A stretch of 64,000 nt of DNA from Nocardiopsis terrae (lineage in GTDB: Bacteria > Actinomycetota > Actinomycetes > Streptosporangiales > Streptosporangiaceae): contig NZ_BMXJ01000002.1 of NCBI RefSeq assembly GCF_014651695.1, positions 496,001 to 560,000 of the forward strand. The letters run 5' to 3'. Made by a program: the position numbers and the translations under genes. Positions 24,244-32,853 of this stretch are shown here, in pieces. Positions within the stretch are counted from its first letter, which is position 1. Each line of letters begins with the position of its first letter. The notes under the pieces were generated by a model. The model was not told where the DNA came from, made no database searches, and saw nothing but the letters and a program-made list of their open reading frames with translations.

Positions 24244-26136
24244 CTACTGCTGCTGACGCTTCTTGTTCGCGGTGATCCGGCCGCGCTCCTTCTGGTCCAG
24301 GATGACCTTGCGGATACGGACGTTCTCGGGGGTCACCTCGACGCACTCGTCCTCGCGGCAGAACTCCAGGGCCTGCTCGAGGGAGAGCTTGCGCGGCGGC
24401 ACCAGGCGGACGAGCTCGTCGCCGGTGGCCGAACGCATGTTGGTGAGCTTCTTCTCCTTGGTGATGTTGACGTCCATGTCGTCGGAGCGGGAGTTCTCCC
24501 CGACGATCATGCCCTCGTACACCTCGGTGGTGGGCTCGACGAACAGCGTGCCGCGCTCCTGGAGGTTGAACATCGCGAACGCCACGGCCACACCGGCGCG
24601 GTCGGCGACCAGGGAGCCGTTCGGGCGGGTGCGCAGGTCACCGAACCACGGCTCGAACTTCTCGAAGACGTGGTGGGCGATACCGGTGCCGCGGGTCTCG
24701 GTGAGGAACTCGGTACGGAAGCCGATGAGGCCGCGGGAGGGGACCAGCCAGTCCATGCGCACCCAGCCGGTGCCGTGGTTGACCATGTTCTCCATCCGGC
24801 CCTTGCGGACGCTGAGCAGCTGGGTGATGGCGCCCAGGTAGTCCTCGGGGGCGTCCACGGTGAGCCGCTCGACCGGCTCGTGCACCTTGCCGTCGATGGT
24901 GCGGGAGACCACCTGCGGCTTGCCGACGGTCAGCTCGTAGCCCTCGCGGCGCATCTGCTCGACCAGGATGGCCAGCGCCAGCTCACCGCGGCCCTGCACC
25001 TCCCAGGTGTCCGGGCGCTCGGTGGGCAGGACCCGCAGGGAGACGTTGCCGATGAGCTCCTTCTCCAGGCGGTCCTTGACCAGACGCGCGGTGACCTTGG
25101 CGCCCTTGACCTTGCCGACCAGCGGCGAGGTGTTGGTGCCGATGGTCATGGAGATGGCGGGCTCGTCCACCGTGATGAGCGGCAGCGGAACCGGGTTCTC
25201 CAGGTCGGCGAGGGTCTCGCCGATCATGATGTCCTCGATACCGGCGATGGCCGCGATGTCACCGGGGCCGGCCATCTCGGCGGGCTTGCGCTCCAGACCG
25301 TCGGTCATCAGGAGCTCGGTGATCTTCACCTGCTGGACGGTGCCGTCGGTGCGGATCCACGCGACCTGCTGGCCCTTGCGGAGCTCGCCCTCCTGGACCC
25401 GGACCAGGGCCAGACGGCCGAGGAAGGGGGAGGCGTCCAGGTTGGTGACGTGGGCCTGCAGCGGCGCGCCGGGGGTGTACTTGGGGGTCGGGATGGTGTC
25501 CAGGATCGTGCTGAACAGGGGGACGAGGTTGTCGTTCTCGGGCACCTCGCCGTTGCCGGGGCGCTCCAGGGAGGCCTTGCCGTCGCGGGCGCAGGTGTAG
25601 ACGATCGGGAACTCGATCTGCGACTCGTCGGCGTCCAGGTCCATGAACAGCTCGTAGGTGTCGTCCACGACCTCGGCGATACGGCTGTCGGGCCGGTCGA
25701 CCTTGTTGATGACGAGGATGACGGGGAGCTTGGCCGCCAGCGCCTTGCGGAGCACGAAGCGGGTCTGCGGGAGCGGTCCCTCGCTGGCGTCGACGAGCAG
25801 GACGACACCGTCGACCATCGACAGCCCTCGCTCGACCTCACCGCCGAAGTCGGCGTGGCCGGGTGTGTCGATGATGTTGATGACCACGTCATCGCCCTCG
25901 GGCGTGGTGTAGTGCACCGCCGTGTTCTTCGCGAGAATGGTGATGCCCTTCTCGCGCTCCAGGTCGTTGGAGTCCATCACACGGTCGTCGACGTCCTGGT
26001 TCTCCCGGAAGACACCGGACTGCCAGAGCATGGCGTCAACGAGGGTCGTCTTGCCGTGGTCGACGTGAGCCACGATGGCGACGTTGCGCAGGTCACTGCG
26101 GCGGGCGGAGCCCTCGACGGGCGTAGCGCTGGACAT
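24244..26136 (-). CDS. typA: Translational GTPase TypA/BipA
   Basis: BipA is a ribosome-associated GTPase of the EF-G group involved in 50S assembly and stress or cold growth. The 630-residue protein has G1 AHVDHGKT (23-30), switch I with [16 protein letters not shown]3 [10 protein letters not shown]4 NKVDRPD, then domains like EF-G III and V and the BipA-specific C-terminal domain ([33 protein letters not shown]). Length matches the family (about 600-635). The ATG at 26134-26136 has AGGAG 15 nt upstream, farther than ideal. It is a single-gene unit closed by its own terminator. Confidence 0.95.
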   Translation of the reverse strand: MSSATPVEGSARRSDLRNVAIVAHVDHGKTTLVDAMLWQSGVFRENQDVDDRVMDSNDLEREKGITILAKNTAVHYTTPEGDDVVINIIDTPGHADFGGEVERGLSMVDGVVLLVDASEGPLPQTRFVLRKALAAKLPVILVINKVDRPDSRIAEVVDDTYELFMDLDADESQIEFPIVYTCARDGKASLERPGNGEVPENDNLVPLFSTILDTIPTPKYTPGAPLQAHVTNLDASPFLGRLALVRVQEGELRKGQQVAWIRTDGTVQQVKITELLMTDGLERKPAEMAGPGDIAAIAGIEDIMIGETLADLENPVPLPLITVDEPAISMTIGTNTSPLVGKVKGAKVTARLVKDRLEKELIGNVSLRVLPTERPDTWEVQGRGELALAILVEQMRREGYELTVGKPQVVSRTIDGKVHEPVERLTVDAPEDYLGAITQLLSVRKGRMENMVNHGTGWVRMDWLVPSRGLIGFRTEFLTETRGTGIAHHVFEKFEPWFGDLRTRPNGSLVADRAGVAVAFAMFNLQERGTLFVEPTTEVYEGMIVGENSRSDDMDVNITKEKKLTNMRSATGDELVRLVPPRKLSLEQALEFCREDECVEVTPENVRIRKVILDQKERGRITANKKRQQQ

Positions 26137-26233
26137 GCTTAAGTCTCGATCTCCTGTACTGGGTAGAGACCGCAGAGTGCCACGGCCCGTTGCCAGTTTA
26201 TGCGGTCATAGTGGTCTGGTTGGGAAACGTACA

Positions 26234-26262
26234 GGTCACCCCGGTTAGTTTGGTCACCCCGG
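26234..26262. repeat. Direct repeat upstream of typA
   Basis: ggtcaccccgg occurs at 26234-26244 and 26252-26262 (18-bp period, about two helical turns). It lies about 100-125 nt upstream of the typA start, between mutT and typA, where a regulator could bind. Confidence 0.5.
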
Positions 26263-26304
26263 AGTCCGCCCCGGCGGGGCGTCGCACGCATCCCGAAAGC
26301 CGCC

Positions 26305-26733
26305 TCAGGCGGGGCTCTCCTGTGCTCGGAGCAGCGGGGTGAGCGCCCCCAGGAAGGGGACGTCGGCGGGCATCCAGTCGAGTCCGTACAGGCCGCCGGA
26401 GGCGACCCAGCGGACCGCCAGGTGTTCCAGGGCCTGCGGTTCCCCGACCCGGAGGTCGGCCCGCAGCAGCCGCAGGACGGCCGGACGGGAGTACCGTTCG
26501 GCCAGTTCGGGCAGGGAGACGTCGTCCCCGACCTGTTCGAGGGGTCGGACGGTCACGCCCAGTTCCTCCCGGCACTCCCGGACGAGCGCCTCGGCGGGAC
26601 TCTCCCCGGGTTCGGTCTTGCCGCCGGGGAACTCCCACCGTCCGCGTACGGCCCGGGGTTCGGCGCGCTGGGCGGCGAGGACGTGTCCGTCCCGGATGAT
26701 GGCCGCGCCCACCACGATCAGTGTCTGTCGCAC
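26305..26733 (-). CDS. MutT-like Nudix hydrolase
   Basis: The 142-residue protein has the Nudix box in GGKTEPGESPAEALVRECREE and the MutT-like start VVGAAIIRDGHVLAAQR with GRWEFPGGK. This branch often removes oxidised nucleotides such as 8-oxo-dGTP from the pool, though other nucleotide or CTP substrates occur. The GTG at 26731-26733 has no ribosome site but a TAGGCT box 8 nt upstream, as in other likely leaderless genes here. Confidence 0.85.
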   Translation of the reverse strand: MRQTLIVVGAAIIRDGHVLAAQRAEPRAVRGRWEFPGGKTEPGESPAEALVRECREELGVTVRPLEQVGDDVSLPELAERYSRPAVLRLLRADLRVGEPQALEHLAVRWVASGGLYGLDWMPADVPFLGALTPLLRAQESPA

Positions 26734-26741
26734 GAGACACC

Positions 26742-26747
26742 AGCCTA
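26742..26747 (-). promoter_or_regulatory. -10-like box of a probable leaderless promoter (MutT-like gene)
   Basis: On the minus strand TAGGCT lies 8 nt before the GTG at 26733, and no Shine-Dalgarno site is seen. Confidence 0.4.
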
Positions 26748-26853
26748 GGGGCTGCGGTGCAAGCGTGGGCCGGCGGTTCCGGGTTCCACGGGCCGGAGGG
26801 GCCTGTCCCGGCGCGCGGATTCCTCGGGGTACCGCTTCCCCGGGGTGGTGGGC

Positions 26854-26930
26854 CCCGGGTGCCGATCCGGCCGGGTCGGCACCCGGGACGGGCCGCCGCT
26901 CCCCCCCCGGGGGGGAGTGGAAAGAGCGGC
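26854..26930. terminator. Two adjacent GC hairpins downstream of recD2
   Basis: cccgggtgccga (26854-26865) pairs perfectly with tcggcacccggg (26876-26887). A second structure at 26895-26930 has gccgct/agcggc ends around a C8/G7 palindrome. The surrounding gap 26748-27094 shows no gene. On the minus strand these follow recD2 at about 165-240 nt. Confidence 0.45.
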
Positions 26931-27094
26931 GGCTTCCGGGGTGGCTCGGATATCCCCCTCGGGAAGATTCTCGCCAGGAAGATCAGGTGACTGGTCGAGA
27001 GCCTATGCACAGGGGAGGTCCTGCAGGGCGGAATCAGCGAAGGTTCCCGCACTTTCCGCGTCCCGAAACGGGCCTCGCGTGCGGTTTCGGACCA

Positions 27095-29347
27095 TCAGCC
27101 GAACGGTTGGCCCTCCTCCGCGGGGGCTCGGCACAGCCGGTGGGCGAGGGCGGTGTGCCTGCGCCCCGAGGAGGCGTTGCGGACCGCCTGGGCCAGCGCC
27201 CGGCGGGAGCCGACCAGGACCACCAGCTTCTTGGCCCTGGTGATGGCGGTGTAGAGCAGGTTGCGCTGCAGCATCATCCAGGCGGACGTGGTGACGGGGA
27301 CGACCACGGCCGGGTACTCGCTGCCCTGGGAGCGGTGCACGGTGATGGCGTAGGCGTGGGTGAGCTCGTCGAGTTCGGCGAAGTCGTAGCTGATCTCCTC
27401 GTCCTCGTCGGTGCGCACCGACACCTCCTGGGCGACCGGATCGATACCGGTGACCACCCCGAGGGTGCCGTTGAAGACCCCGTTCTCCCCCTTCTCGTAG
27501 TTGTTGCGGATCTGGGTGACCTTGTCCCCGACCCGGAAGACCCGGCCGCCGAACCGGCGCTCCGGCACCCGTTCCCCGGGCGGGGTCACCGCCGCCTGGA
27601 GTTCCGAGTTGAGGTTGGCGGCCCCGGCCGGTCCGCCCTTCATCGGGGTGAGGACCTGGACGTCGCGGCGCGGGTCGAGGCCGAATCGGCGGGGGATGCG
27701 CCGGGCGACCACGTCGACGGTCATCGCCGCGGCGTCCTCGGTCTCGTCGCAGGGGAAGAGGAAGAAGTCGGACATCCCCTGGAAACGGGGCGGCTCCCCC
27801 TGGTTGACACGGTGCGCGTTGGTGACCACGCCGGACTGCTGGGCCTGGCGGAACACGTGGGTCAGGCGCACGTTGGGGACGGGGGACCCCTCGTCCAGCA
27901 GGTCGCGCAGGACCTGCCCGGCGCCCACGGACGGCAGCTGGTCGACGTCGCCGACGAACAGCAGGTGCGCCCCGGGCGGAACCGCCTTGACCAGCTTGTT
28001 GGCCAGGATCAGGTCGAGCATGGACGCCTCGTCGACCACCAGAAGGTCGCAGTCGAGCGGGTTGTCCCGGTCGTGTGAGGCCTCGCCGCCGGGCCGCAGG
28101 GCGAGGAGCCGGTGCACGGTGGAGGCCTCGAAGCCGGTGAGCTCGGTGAGGCGTTTGGCCGCGCGCCCGGTCGGGGCGGCCAGGATGATCTTCGCGTCCT
28201 TGACCCTGGCCATGGCGACGATGGAGGCGACCGTGAAGGACTTGCCGCAGCCGGGACCCCCGGTGAGCACGCACACCTTCCGGGAGAGGGCCTCACGGAC
28301 CGCGAGCCGCTGGGCCTCGGCGAGCGAGGAGCCGGTACGCCGGTCGAGCCATTCCAGGGCCGCGGGCCAGTCGACGTCGGCGAAGGCGGGCATGCGTTCC
28401 TCGGGCGTGTGGAGCAGGGAGCGCAGCCCGGAGGCCAGTCCCATCTCGGCCCGGTGGAAGGGCAGCAGGTAGACGGCGCGGACCGGTTCCCCCTCGGGTC
28501 CCGGAACGGTCTCACGGACGACGCCCTCGGCGGCGACGAGTTCGGCCACGCACTCGATGACCAGGCCCGCCTCCACCTGGAGGATCTTCACCGCGGCGGA
28601 GATGAGTCGTTCCTCGGGCAGGTAGCAGTGCCCGTCGTTGCTGGACTCGGAGAGGGTGAACTGGATCCCCGCCATGACCCGCTGGGGGCTGTCGTGGGGG
28701 ATACCGACCGCCTGGGCGATGGTGTCGGCGGTCTTGAATCCGATCCCCCACACGTCCGAGGCCAGCCGGTAGGGCTCCTTCTGGACCACCTCGACGGAGG
28801 CGTCGCCGTACTTCTTGTAGATGCGCACCGCCAGGGAGGTGGTGACCTGGACGCCCTGGAGGAAGACCATGACCTCCTTGATGGCCTTCTGCTCCTCCCA
28901 CGCGGCGGCGATGAGCGCGGTGCGCTTGGGGCCCAGCCCGGGGACCTCGATGAGGCGTTCGGGCTCCTCCTCGATGACGTCGAGGGCGTCGGTGCCGAAG
29001 TGCCCGACGATGCGCTCGGCCATCTTCGGCCCGATCCCCTTGATCAGCCCGGAGCCGAGGTAGCGGCGGATGCCCTGGACCGTGGCGGGCAGCACGGTGG
29101 TGTAGTCGTCCACGTGGAACTGGCGGCCGTACTGGGGGTGCGAGCCCCAGCGGCCGCGCAGGCGCAGCGCCTCGCCCGGCTGGACCCCCAGCAGGGAGCC
29201 GACGACGGTGAGCAGGTCGTTGCCGCCGCGCCCGGTGTCCACCTTGGCGACGGTGTAGCCGGTCTCCTCGTTGGCGTAGGTGATCCGCTCCAGGACCCCC
29301 TGGACCACCGCCGACCGGGGAGCGGCGGAATCGGGTGCGGCTGGCAC
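27095..29347 (-). CDS. recD2: RecD2-type 5'-3' DNA helicase
   Basis: The 750-residue protein has the RecD2 layout: an N-terminal OB-like region (VVQGVLERITYANEETGYTVAKV), helix-hairpin-helix segments (IKGIGPKMAERIV, VPGLGPKRTALIAA), Walker A TGGPGCGKSFT, LLVVDEASMLD, GDVDQLPSVGAGQVL, an SH3-like segment and the late AITVHRSQGSEY and LYTAITRAKKLVV. RecD2 works outside RecBCD in replication-linked repair, which fits a genome that uses AdnAB. The GTG at 29345-29347 follows AAGG. The gene starts 19 nt after the YjbR gene, so they are likely cotranscribed. Confidence 0.93.
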   Translation of the reverse strand: MPAAPDSAAPRSAVVQGVLERITYANEETGYTVAKVDTGRGGNDLLTVVGSLLGVQPGEALRLRGRWGSHPQYGRQFHVDDYTTVLPATVQGIRRYLGSGLIKGIGPKMAERIVGHFGTDALDVIEEEPERLIEVPGLGPKRTALIAAAWEEQKAIKEVMVFLQGVQVTTSLAVRIYKKYGDASVEVVQKEPYRLASDVWGIGFKTADTIAQAVGIPHDSPQRVMAGIQFTLSESSNDGHCYLPEERLISAAVKILQVEAGLVIECVAELVAAEGVVRETVPGPEGEPVRAVYLLPFHRAEMGLASGLRSLLHTPEERMPAFADVDWPAALEWLDRRTGSSLAEAQRLAVREALSRKVCVLTGGPGCGKSFTVASIVAMARVKDAKIILAAPTGRAAKRLTELTGFEASTVHRLLALRPGGEASHDRDNPLDCDLLVVDEASMLDLILANKLVKAVPPGAHLLFVGDVDQLPSVGAGQVLRDLLDEGSPVPNVRLTHVFRQAQQSGVVTNAHRVNQGEPPRFQGMSDFFLFPCDETEDAAAMTVDVVARRIPRRFGLDPRRDVQVLTPMKGGPAGAANLNSELQAAVTPPGERVPERRFGGRVFRVGDKVTQIRNNYEKGENGVFNGTLGVVTGIDPVAQEVSVRTDEDEEISYDFAELDELTHAYAITVHRSQGSEYPAVVVPVTTSAWMMLQRNLLYTAITRAKKLVVLVGSRRALAQAVRNASSGRRHTALAHRLCRAPAEEGQPFG

Positions 29348-29366
29348 TGTGTACCTTCGTCCTCTC

Positions 29367-29768
29367 TCAGCTCCGGGCGCCGGTCTCGGGGGCGTCCTCC
29401 CCCAGGACCGCCAGCACCCGGTCCCGGTCCGCCCGGCGCAGGCTGCGGGCGACCAGGACGTAGGAGTGCCTGAGCATCTCCACGAGTTCGTCGTCGGGCA
29501 CGGTGCCGTCCAGCAGCACCGAGTTCCAGTGTCGCTTGTTCATGTGCCAGCCGGGGGTGACGGCCGGGTACTGTCCGCGCAGCTCCAGAGCGAGTTCGGG
29601 GTCGCACTTGAGGTTCACCGTGGCGGGCTCCTCGTCGGATCCCCCGGTGAGCAGGGCGAACATCTTCTGTCGCACCACCTTGTACACGAGGGCGCCCGGG
29701 CCGAAGGGCTCGCTCTCCTCGGACTCGGGGAACCACAGGGCCGCGTCGATGAACTGTTCCGGTGTCAC
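29367..29768 (-). CDS. YjbR/MmcQ-family protein
   Basis: The 133-residue protein has the YjbR (CyaY-like fold) signature NLKCDPELALELR and PGWHMNKRHWNSV. Such proteins often bind nucleic acid or act with DNA-repair enzymes, but biochemical function is unsettled. The GTG is preceded by AGGGAGAG. It is just upstream of recD2 on the same strand. Confidence 0.88.
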   Translation of the reverse strand: MTPEQFIDAALWFPESEESEPFGPGALVYKVVRQKMFALLTGGSDEEPATVNLKCDPELALELRGQYPAVTPGWHMNKRHWNSVLLDGTVPDDELVEMLRHSYVLVARSLRRADRDRVLAVLGEDAPETGARS

Positions 29769-29868
29769 GTTCTTCTCTCCCTGTCGCTGTCCCCTCCGAG
29801 ACTGCCAGAGGGCACCGACCTTCGGCAGCCCGTCCGCCCACCGGTGGACGCCCCCGCGCTCGGCCCCC

Positions 29869-30729
29869 TCAGGCCGACGCCGCCTCCAGCTCCCGGACCC
29901 GCTCCTCGGTACGGGCCAGATCGGCCAGAAGGTCGATCAGGCCCAGAACGTGCTCGTCCGGGTCGGTCAGCCCCTCGAGCTCCGACCGGCGGAGGCTGTA
30001 CCCGGCCAGCTCCCGGGCCAGCTCCCACTCCTGCCCGGCCAGCGCCGCCGGGTCCGCGGAGCCGTCGACCACCCGCTGGACCCGCAGCAGGAGCCCGCGG
30101 GAGACCGGGTCGAGCGCGGCGGGGGCGAGACAGCGCTTCGCGTGCCTGCGCAGGACCTCGCCGGGGGCTCGGGCCTGCCTCGCGCGCCGGTAACGGTGGA
30201 TCGCGCCCACGGCCGCCCACTCCGCCACGAGTATGAGCACGATCAGGGTGATGGCCAGGGGCAGGCCGAACACGTCCAGATGCCATTCGACGAGGAAAGC
30301 GCCCACGGGCGGCAGGAGGAGACCGACACCGACGGGGTACCTGACCCTGGCGGGCAGCGGTTCACCGCGCCGGAACGCCCGGGCTCCCGCCCGCAACTGT
30401 GCCTCCGCCTCCCGTACCCGGGCCAGTTCCTCCGGGGTCAGCTCGGGCGAGCAGGTGAGCCTGCCGCCCTCCGTTTCGCGGTCCGCGGAACCGGGGGCGG
30501 AGGCGGTGGCCAGCCGGTGGAGTTCCAGGCCGTGCCCGGTGAGTACGAAGTCGCCGTTCCCGTCGTGTGCGGCCGCCCCCTCCCGGATCAGCATCTCGCG
30601 GGCCGAGGGGTCGGCCTCGTACGGGGCCAGCCGCCCCTCGTCGCCGGGCAGGGGGAAGGCGCCGAGCACCGCCTGCAGTAGCCAGGGGGTCAGCTGAACG
30701 ATGTGTCCGTCGGGGAACGTGAGCTTCAT
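29869..30729 (-). CDS. Membrane protein with long cytosolic flanks, unknown function
   Basis: The 286-residue protein has a soluble N-terminal part (about 1-120, predicted helix/sheet, winged-helix-like by impression), two adjacent membrane helices (YPVGVGLLLPPVGAFLV and LPLAITLIVLILVAEWAAVGA) and a helical, charged C-terminus ending in a coiled-coil-like LLADLARTEERVRELEAA. It may belong to a TIGR04222-type group but I cannot confirm. The ATG at 30727-30729 has GAGGA 4-5 nt upstream. A longer frame into the divergent kinase promoter is unlikely. Confidence 0.65.
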   Translation of the reverse strand: MKLTFPDGHIVQLTPWLLQAVLGAFPLPGDEGRLAPYEADPSAREMLIREGAAAHDGNGDFVLTGHGLELHRLATASAPGSADRETEGGRLTCSPELTPEELARVREAEAQLRAGARAFRRGEPLPARVRYPVGVGLLLPPVGAFLVEWHLDVFGLPLAITLIVLILVAEWAAVGAIHRYRRARQARAPGEVLRRHAKRCLAPAALDPVSRGLLLRVQRVVDGSADPAALAGQEWELARELAGYSLRRSELEGLTDPDEHVLGLIDLLADLARTEERVRELEAASA

Positions 30730-30896
30730 GGGGGTCCTCGTCGTCGATTTCGACAGGGACTTCCTACCACTCCGCCGTCCGACCCCGGAATCGAACGATC
30801 CGGGAGAGGCGGACACCGGAGCGGAAGAGGAGTGAACGGGGAGAATCCGGGGATAGGACTCGGCAGATCCCTCCCCCACAGCCGGTTGGAGTACCC

Positions 30897-31997
30897 ATGA
30901 AGGCGCGCGGTGTACGCAGACTCGACCCGCTCGAACCGGGGGACCCCCGCGAGATCGGCGGGCACCGGGTGCGGGGGCGTGTGGGTTCGGGCGGCATGGG
31001 CACGGTCTACGCCGCCGACTCCCCCGGGGTGAACGGCTACCTCGCGGTGAAGGTCGTCCATCCGGAGCAGGCCCGCGACCAGCGGTTCCGGGAGAGGTTC
31101 GCGCACGAGGCCCGACTGCTGTCGAGGGTCAACAGCCCGGCGGTGGCGCGGTTCGTCCGCGCCGACGTGGGAGCCGAACCGCCGTGGATGATCACCGAGT
31201 ACGTACCGGGCCCCACCCTGCGGCACCACGTGGAGAGGTTCGGGCGGCTGCGCGGCGGCATGCTCCTCGGGGTGGCCGTCGGGGTGGCCGAGGCCCTGCG
31301 CGCGATCCACTCGGCGGGGGTCGTGCACCGCGACCTCAAACCGAGCAACGTGGTGCTGTCCGGGCAGGGCCCCAAGCTGCTGGACTTCGGGATCGCGCAC
31401 CCCGTCGAGGACCCCGACCCCACGAAGTGGATCCGGCTGCGCCGGATGCGGCGGGCCTACCGGGACCTCGGACTGCCCTCACCGGAGGCCCTGTCCGACG
31501 AGCGCCCCACCCGGCAGCGCGACAGCCTGGGCACCCCCGGGTGGATGAGCCCCGAGCAGTACCAGCGCCAGCCCACGACCCAGCGGTCCGACGTGTTCCT
31601 GTGGGGGGCGACGGTCGCCTTCGCCTCGGTGGCGCACGACCCGTTCGGCAGGGCGGCGCCGAAGGAGATGGCCCGCAGGGTCATGTTCGAGGAACCGGAC
31701 CTGCAGCACCTGCCGCGCGGTCTGGAGAAGCTGGTGGTGGCGGCCATGAGCAAGGACCCCGAGGACCGGCCCGACTCCGGGGAGCTGCTCCGTGCCGCCC
31801 TGGCCCTGGAGGGGCCCGGGGGCGGGATGCGGGCGGCCTCCGGCACGGACGGCGGGGCGGCCGCCGGGACCGGTGCCGGTGCGGTGCGCGGCCTGCTGGA
31901 CCGCCAGTGGACCAAGGTCGCGGTGCGGGCGCCCCTGCCGCCGCGGGAGGGCGGCCTGTTCGGCCGCTCGGGCGAAGGGGTTCAGAGCAGCCCGTAG
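30897..31997 (+). CDS. Ser/Thr protein kinase (Hanks type) with an extended activation loop
   Basis: The 366-residue cytosolic kinase has the P-loop GSGGMGTVY (30-38), Lys52 in AVKVV, catalytic HRDLKPSN (Asp146), DFGIA (163-167), GTPGWMSPEQ and a typical C-lobe. No membrane helix or PASTA repeat is present. DFG to SPE spans about 58 residues against about 30 in PknB-like kinases. The extra, basic stretch (TKWIRLRRMRRAYRD) may be a docking or regulatory loop. The tail (322-366) is Gly/Ala rich. GGAG precedes the ATG. It overlaps the converging gene by 16 nt at the 3' end. Confidence 0.88.
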   Translation: MKARGVRRLDPLEPGDPREIGGHRVRGRVGSGGMGTVYAADSPGVNGYLAVKVVHPEQARDQRFRERFAHEARLLSRVNSPAVARFVRADVGAEPPWMITEYVPGPTLRHHVERFGRLRGGMLLGVAVGVAEALRAIHSAGVVHRDLKPSNVVLSGQGPKLLDFGIAHPVEDPDPTKWIRLRRMRRAYRDLGLPSPEALSDERPTRQRDSLGTPGWMSPEQYQRQPTTQRSDVFLWGATVAFASVAHDPFGRAAPKEMARRVMFEEPDLQHLPRGLEKLVVAAMSKDPEDRPDSGELLRAALALEGPGGGMRAASGTDGGAAAGTGAGAVRGLLDRQWTKVAVRAPLPPREGGLFGRSGEGVQSSP

Positions 31998-32539
31998 TAG
32001 GCGCGGCTCTCCTTGGCCCACATGAAGCAGATCATGGTGACGGCGAAACCGAGCGGCACGATCGAGAGCACCTCTCCGGAGAGCAGGCTCCACAGCAGGA
32101 TCAGCCCGGCCAGGCCCTGGAAGAGCACGACACCCCAGAAGACCCCCACCGTGCGGTTGCGCAGCCGGCTGGCGAGGAAGGTGGACAGAGCCCCGTACAC
32201 GCCGGTCACCAGCGCCATGGAAACCATGAGGGAACGCATCAGGTCGGCGTCCACGGACCAGGCCACGCCCTGTTCCGCGGCGAGGGCGGCCTGTTCGTCC
32301 AGGGCCTCGTTCATCGCCTCGGTCGGTGCGGCCAGGCCCATCCCGAAGAGCAGGGCGAGCAGGATCCCGCAGACTCCGCCGATGAACATCAGGGTGCGGA
32401 CCGTGGACACCCGCCCGGGCATCGGCGCGTCGGGGCGGAGCGCCTCCAGGTGGGGTTCGATGCCGGGCATCCCCCGCTGTGAGGGGATCCCGCCCTGTCC
32501 CGCGTCGGGGTCATACGGGTCCTGGCCAGAGGGAAACAC
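31982..32539 (-). CDS. Four-helix membrane protein, unknown function
   Basis: The 185-residue protein has a Pro/Asp-rich cytosolic N-terminus (about 1-45) and four membrane helices (about 47-70, 103-125, 130-150, 157-175). I recognise no family. The GTG at 32537-32539 is preceded by GGAGG. Its stop overlaps the 3' end of the kinase gene on the other strand. The gap 32540-32853 holds the divergent promoters: a TAGGGT box lies at 32778-32783, facing the nucleotidase. I see no gene in it. Confidence 0.65.
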   Translation of the reverse strand: MFPSGQDPYDPDAGQGGIPSQRGMPGIEPHLEALRPDAPMPGRVSTVRTLMFIGGVCGILLALLFGMGLAAPTEAMNEALDEQAALAAEQGVAWSVDADLMRSLMVSMALVTGVYGALSTFLASRLRNRTVGVFWGVVLFQGLAGLILLWSLLSGEVLSIVPLGFAVTMICFMWAKESRAYYGLL

Positions 32540-32853
32540 GGACGTCCTCCGAGGGGAATCGAGCCGACGGTCCCCTCCATGTTAGGGCGTGCGGTCGCGG
32601 CGGCGCGGGCCCGGAGCACGATACGGCGGGAGTTCCACCCGAAAAGGACCACACCGCGCAACCGGAAACCACCCAGGGTGACACCGGGCGACACGCCGGA
32701 GGCGGGGAACCTCCGAGCGCACAGGAGATTCTGCGAATCGTAACCCTCTGGCCCGTGCCCCAACACCCGTCCCCCTCTAGGGTGAACGAGCTCCGCCCCC
32801 ACCCTCCCCAGGGCGGCTTTCCCGCACGATCCCCCAAAGGAGTCACAGCAGAC

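Noticed and set aside
26895..26930. C8/G7 palindrome as a quadruplex-forming or sequencing-artefact site
   Set aside because: Only one G-run of seven is present, which is not enough for a quadruplex motif, and I cannot judge assembly errors without reads. It is kept only as part of a hairpin pair.
30876..30890. GGGATAGGACT before the kinase as a leaderless-type -10 box
   Set aside because: TAGGAC does not end in T, and the kinase start has its own GGAG ribosome site, so the leaderless pattern does not apply.
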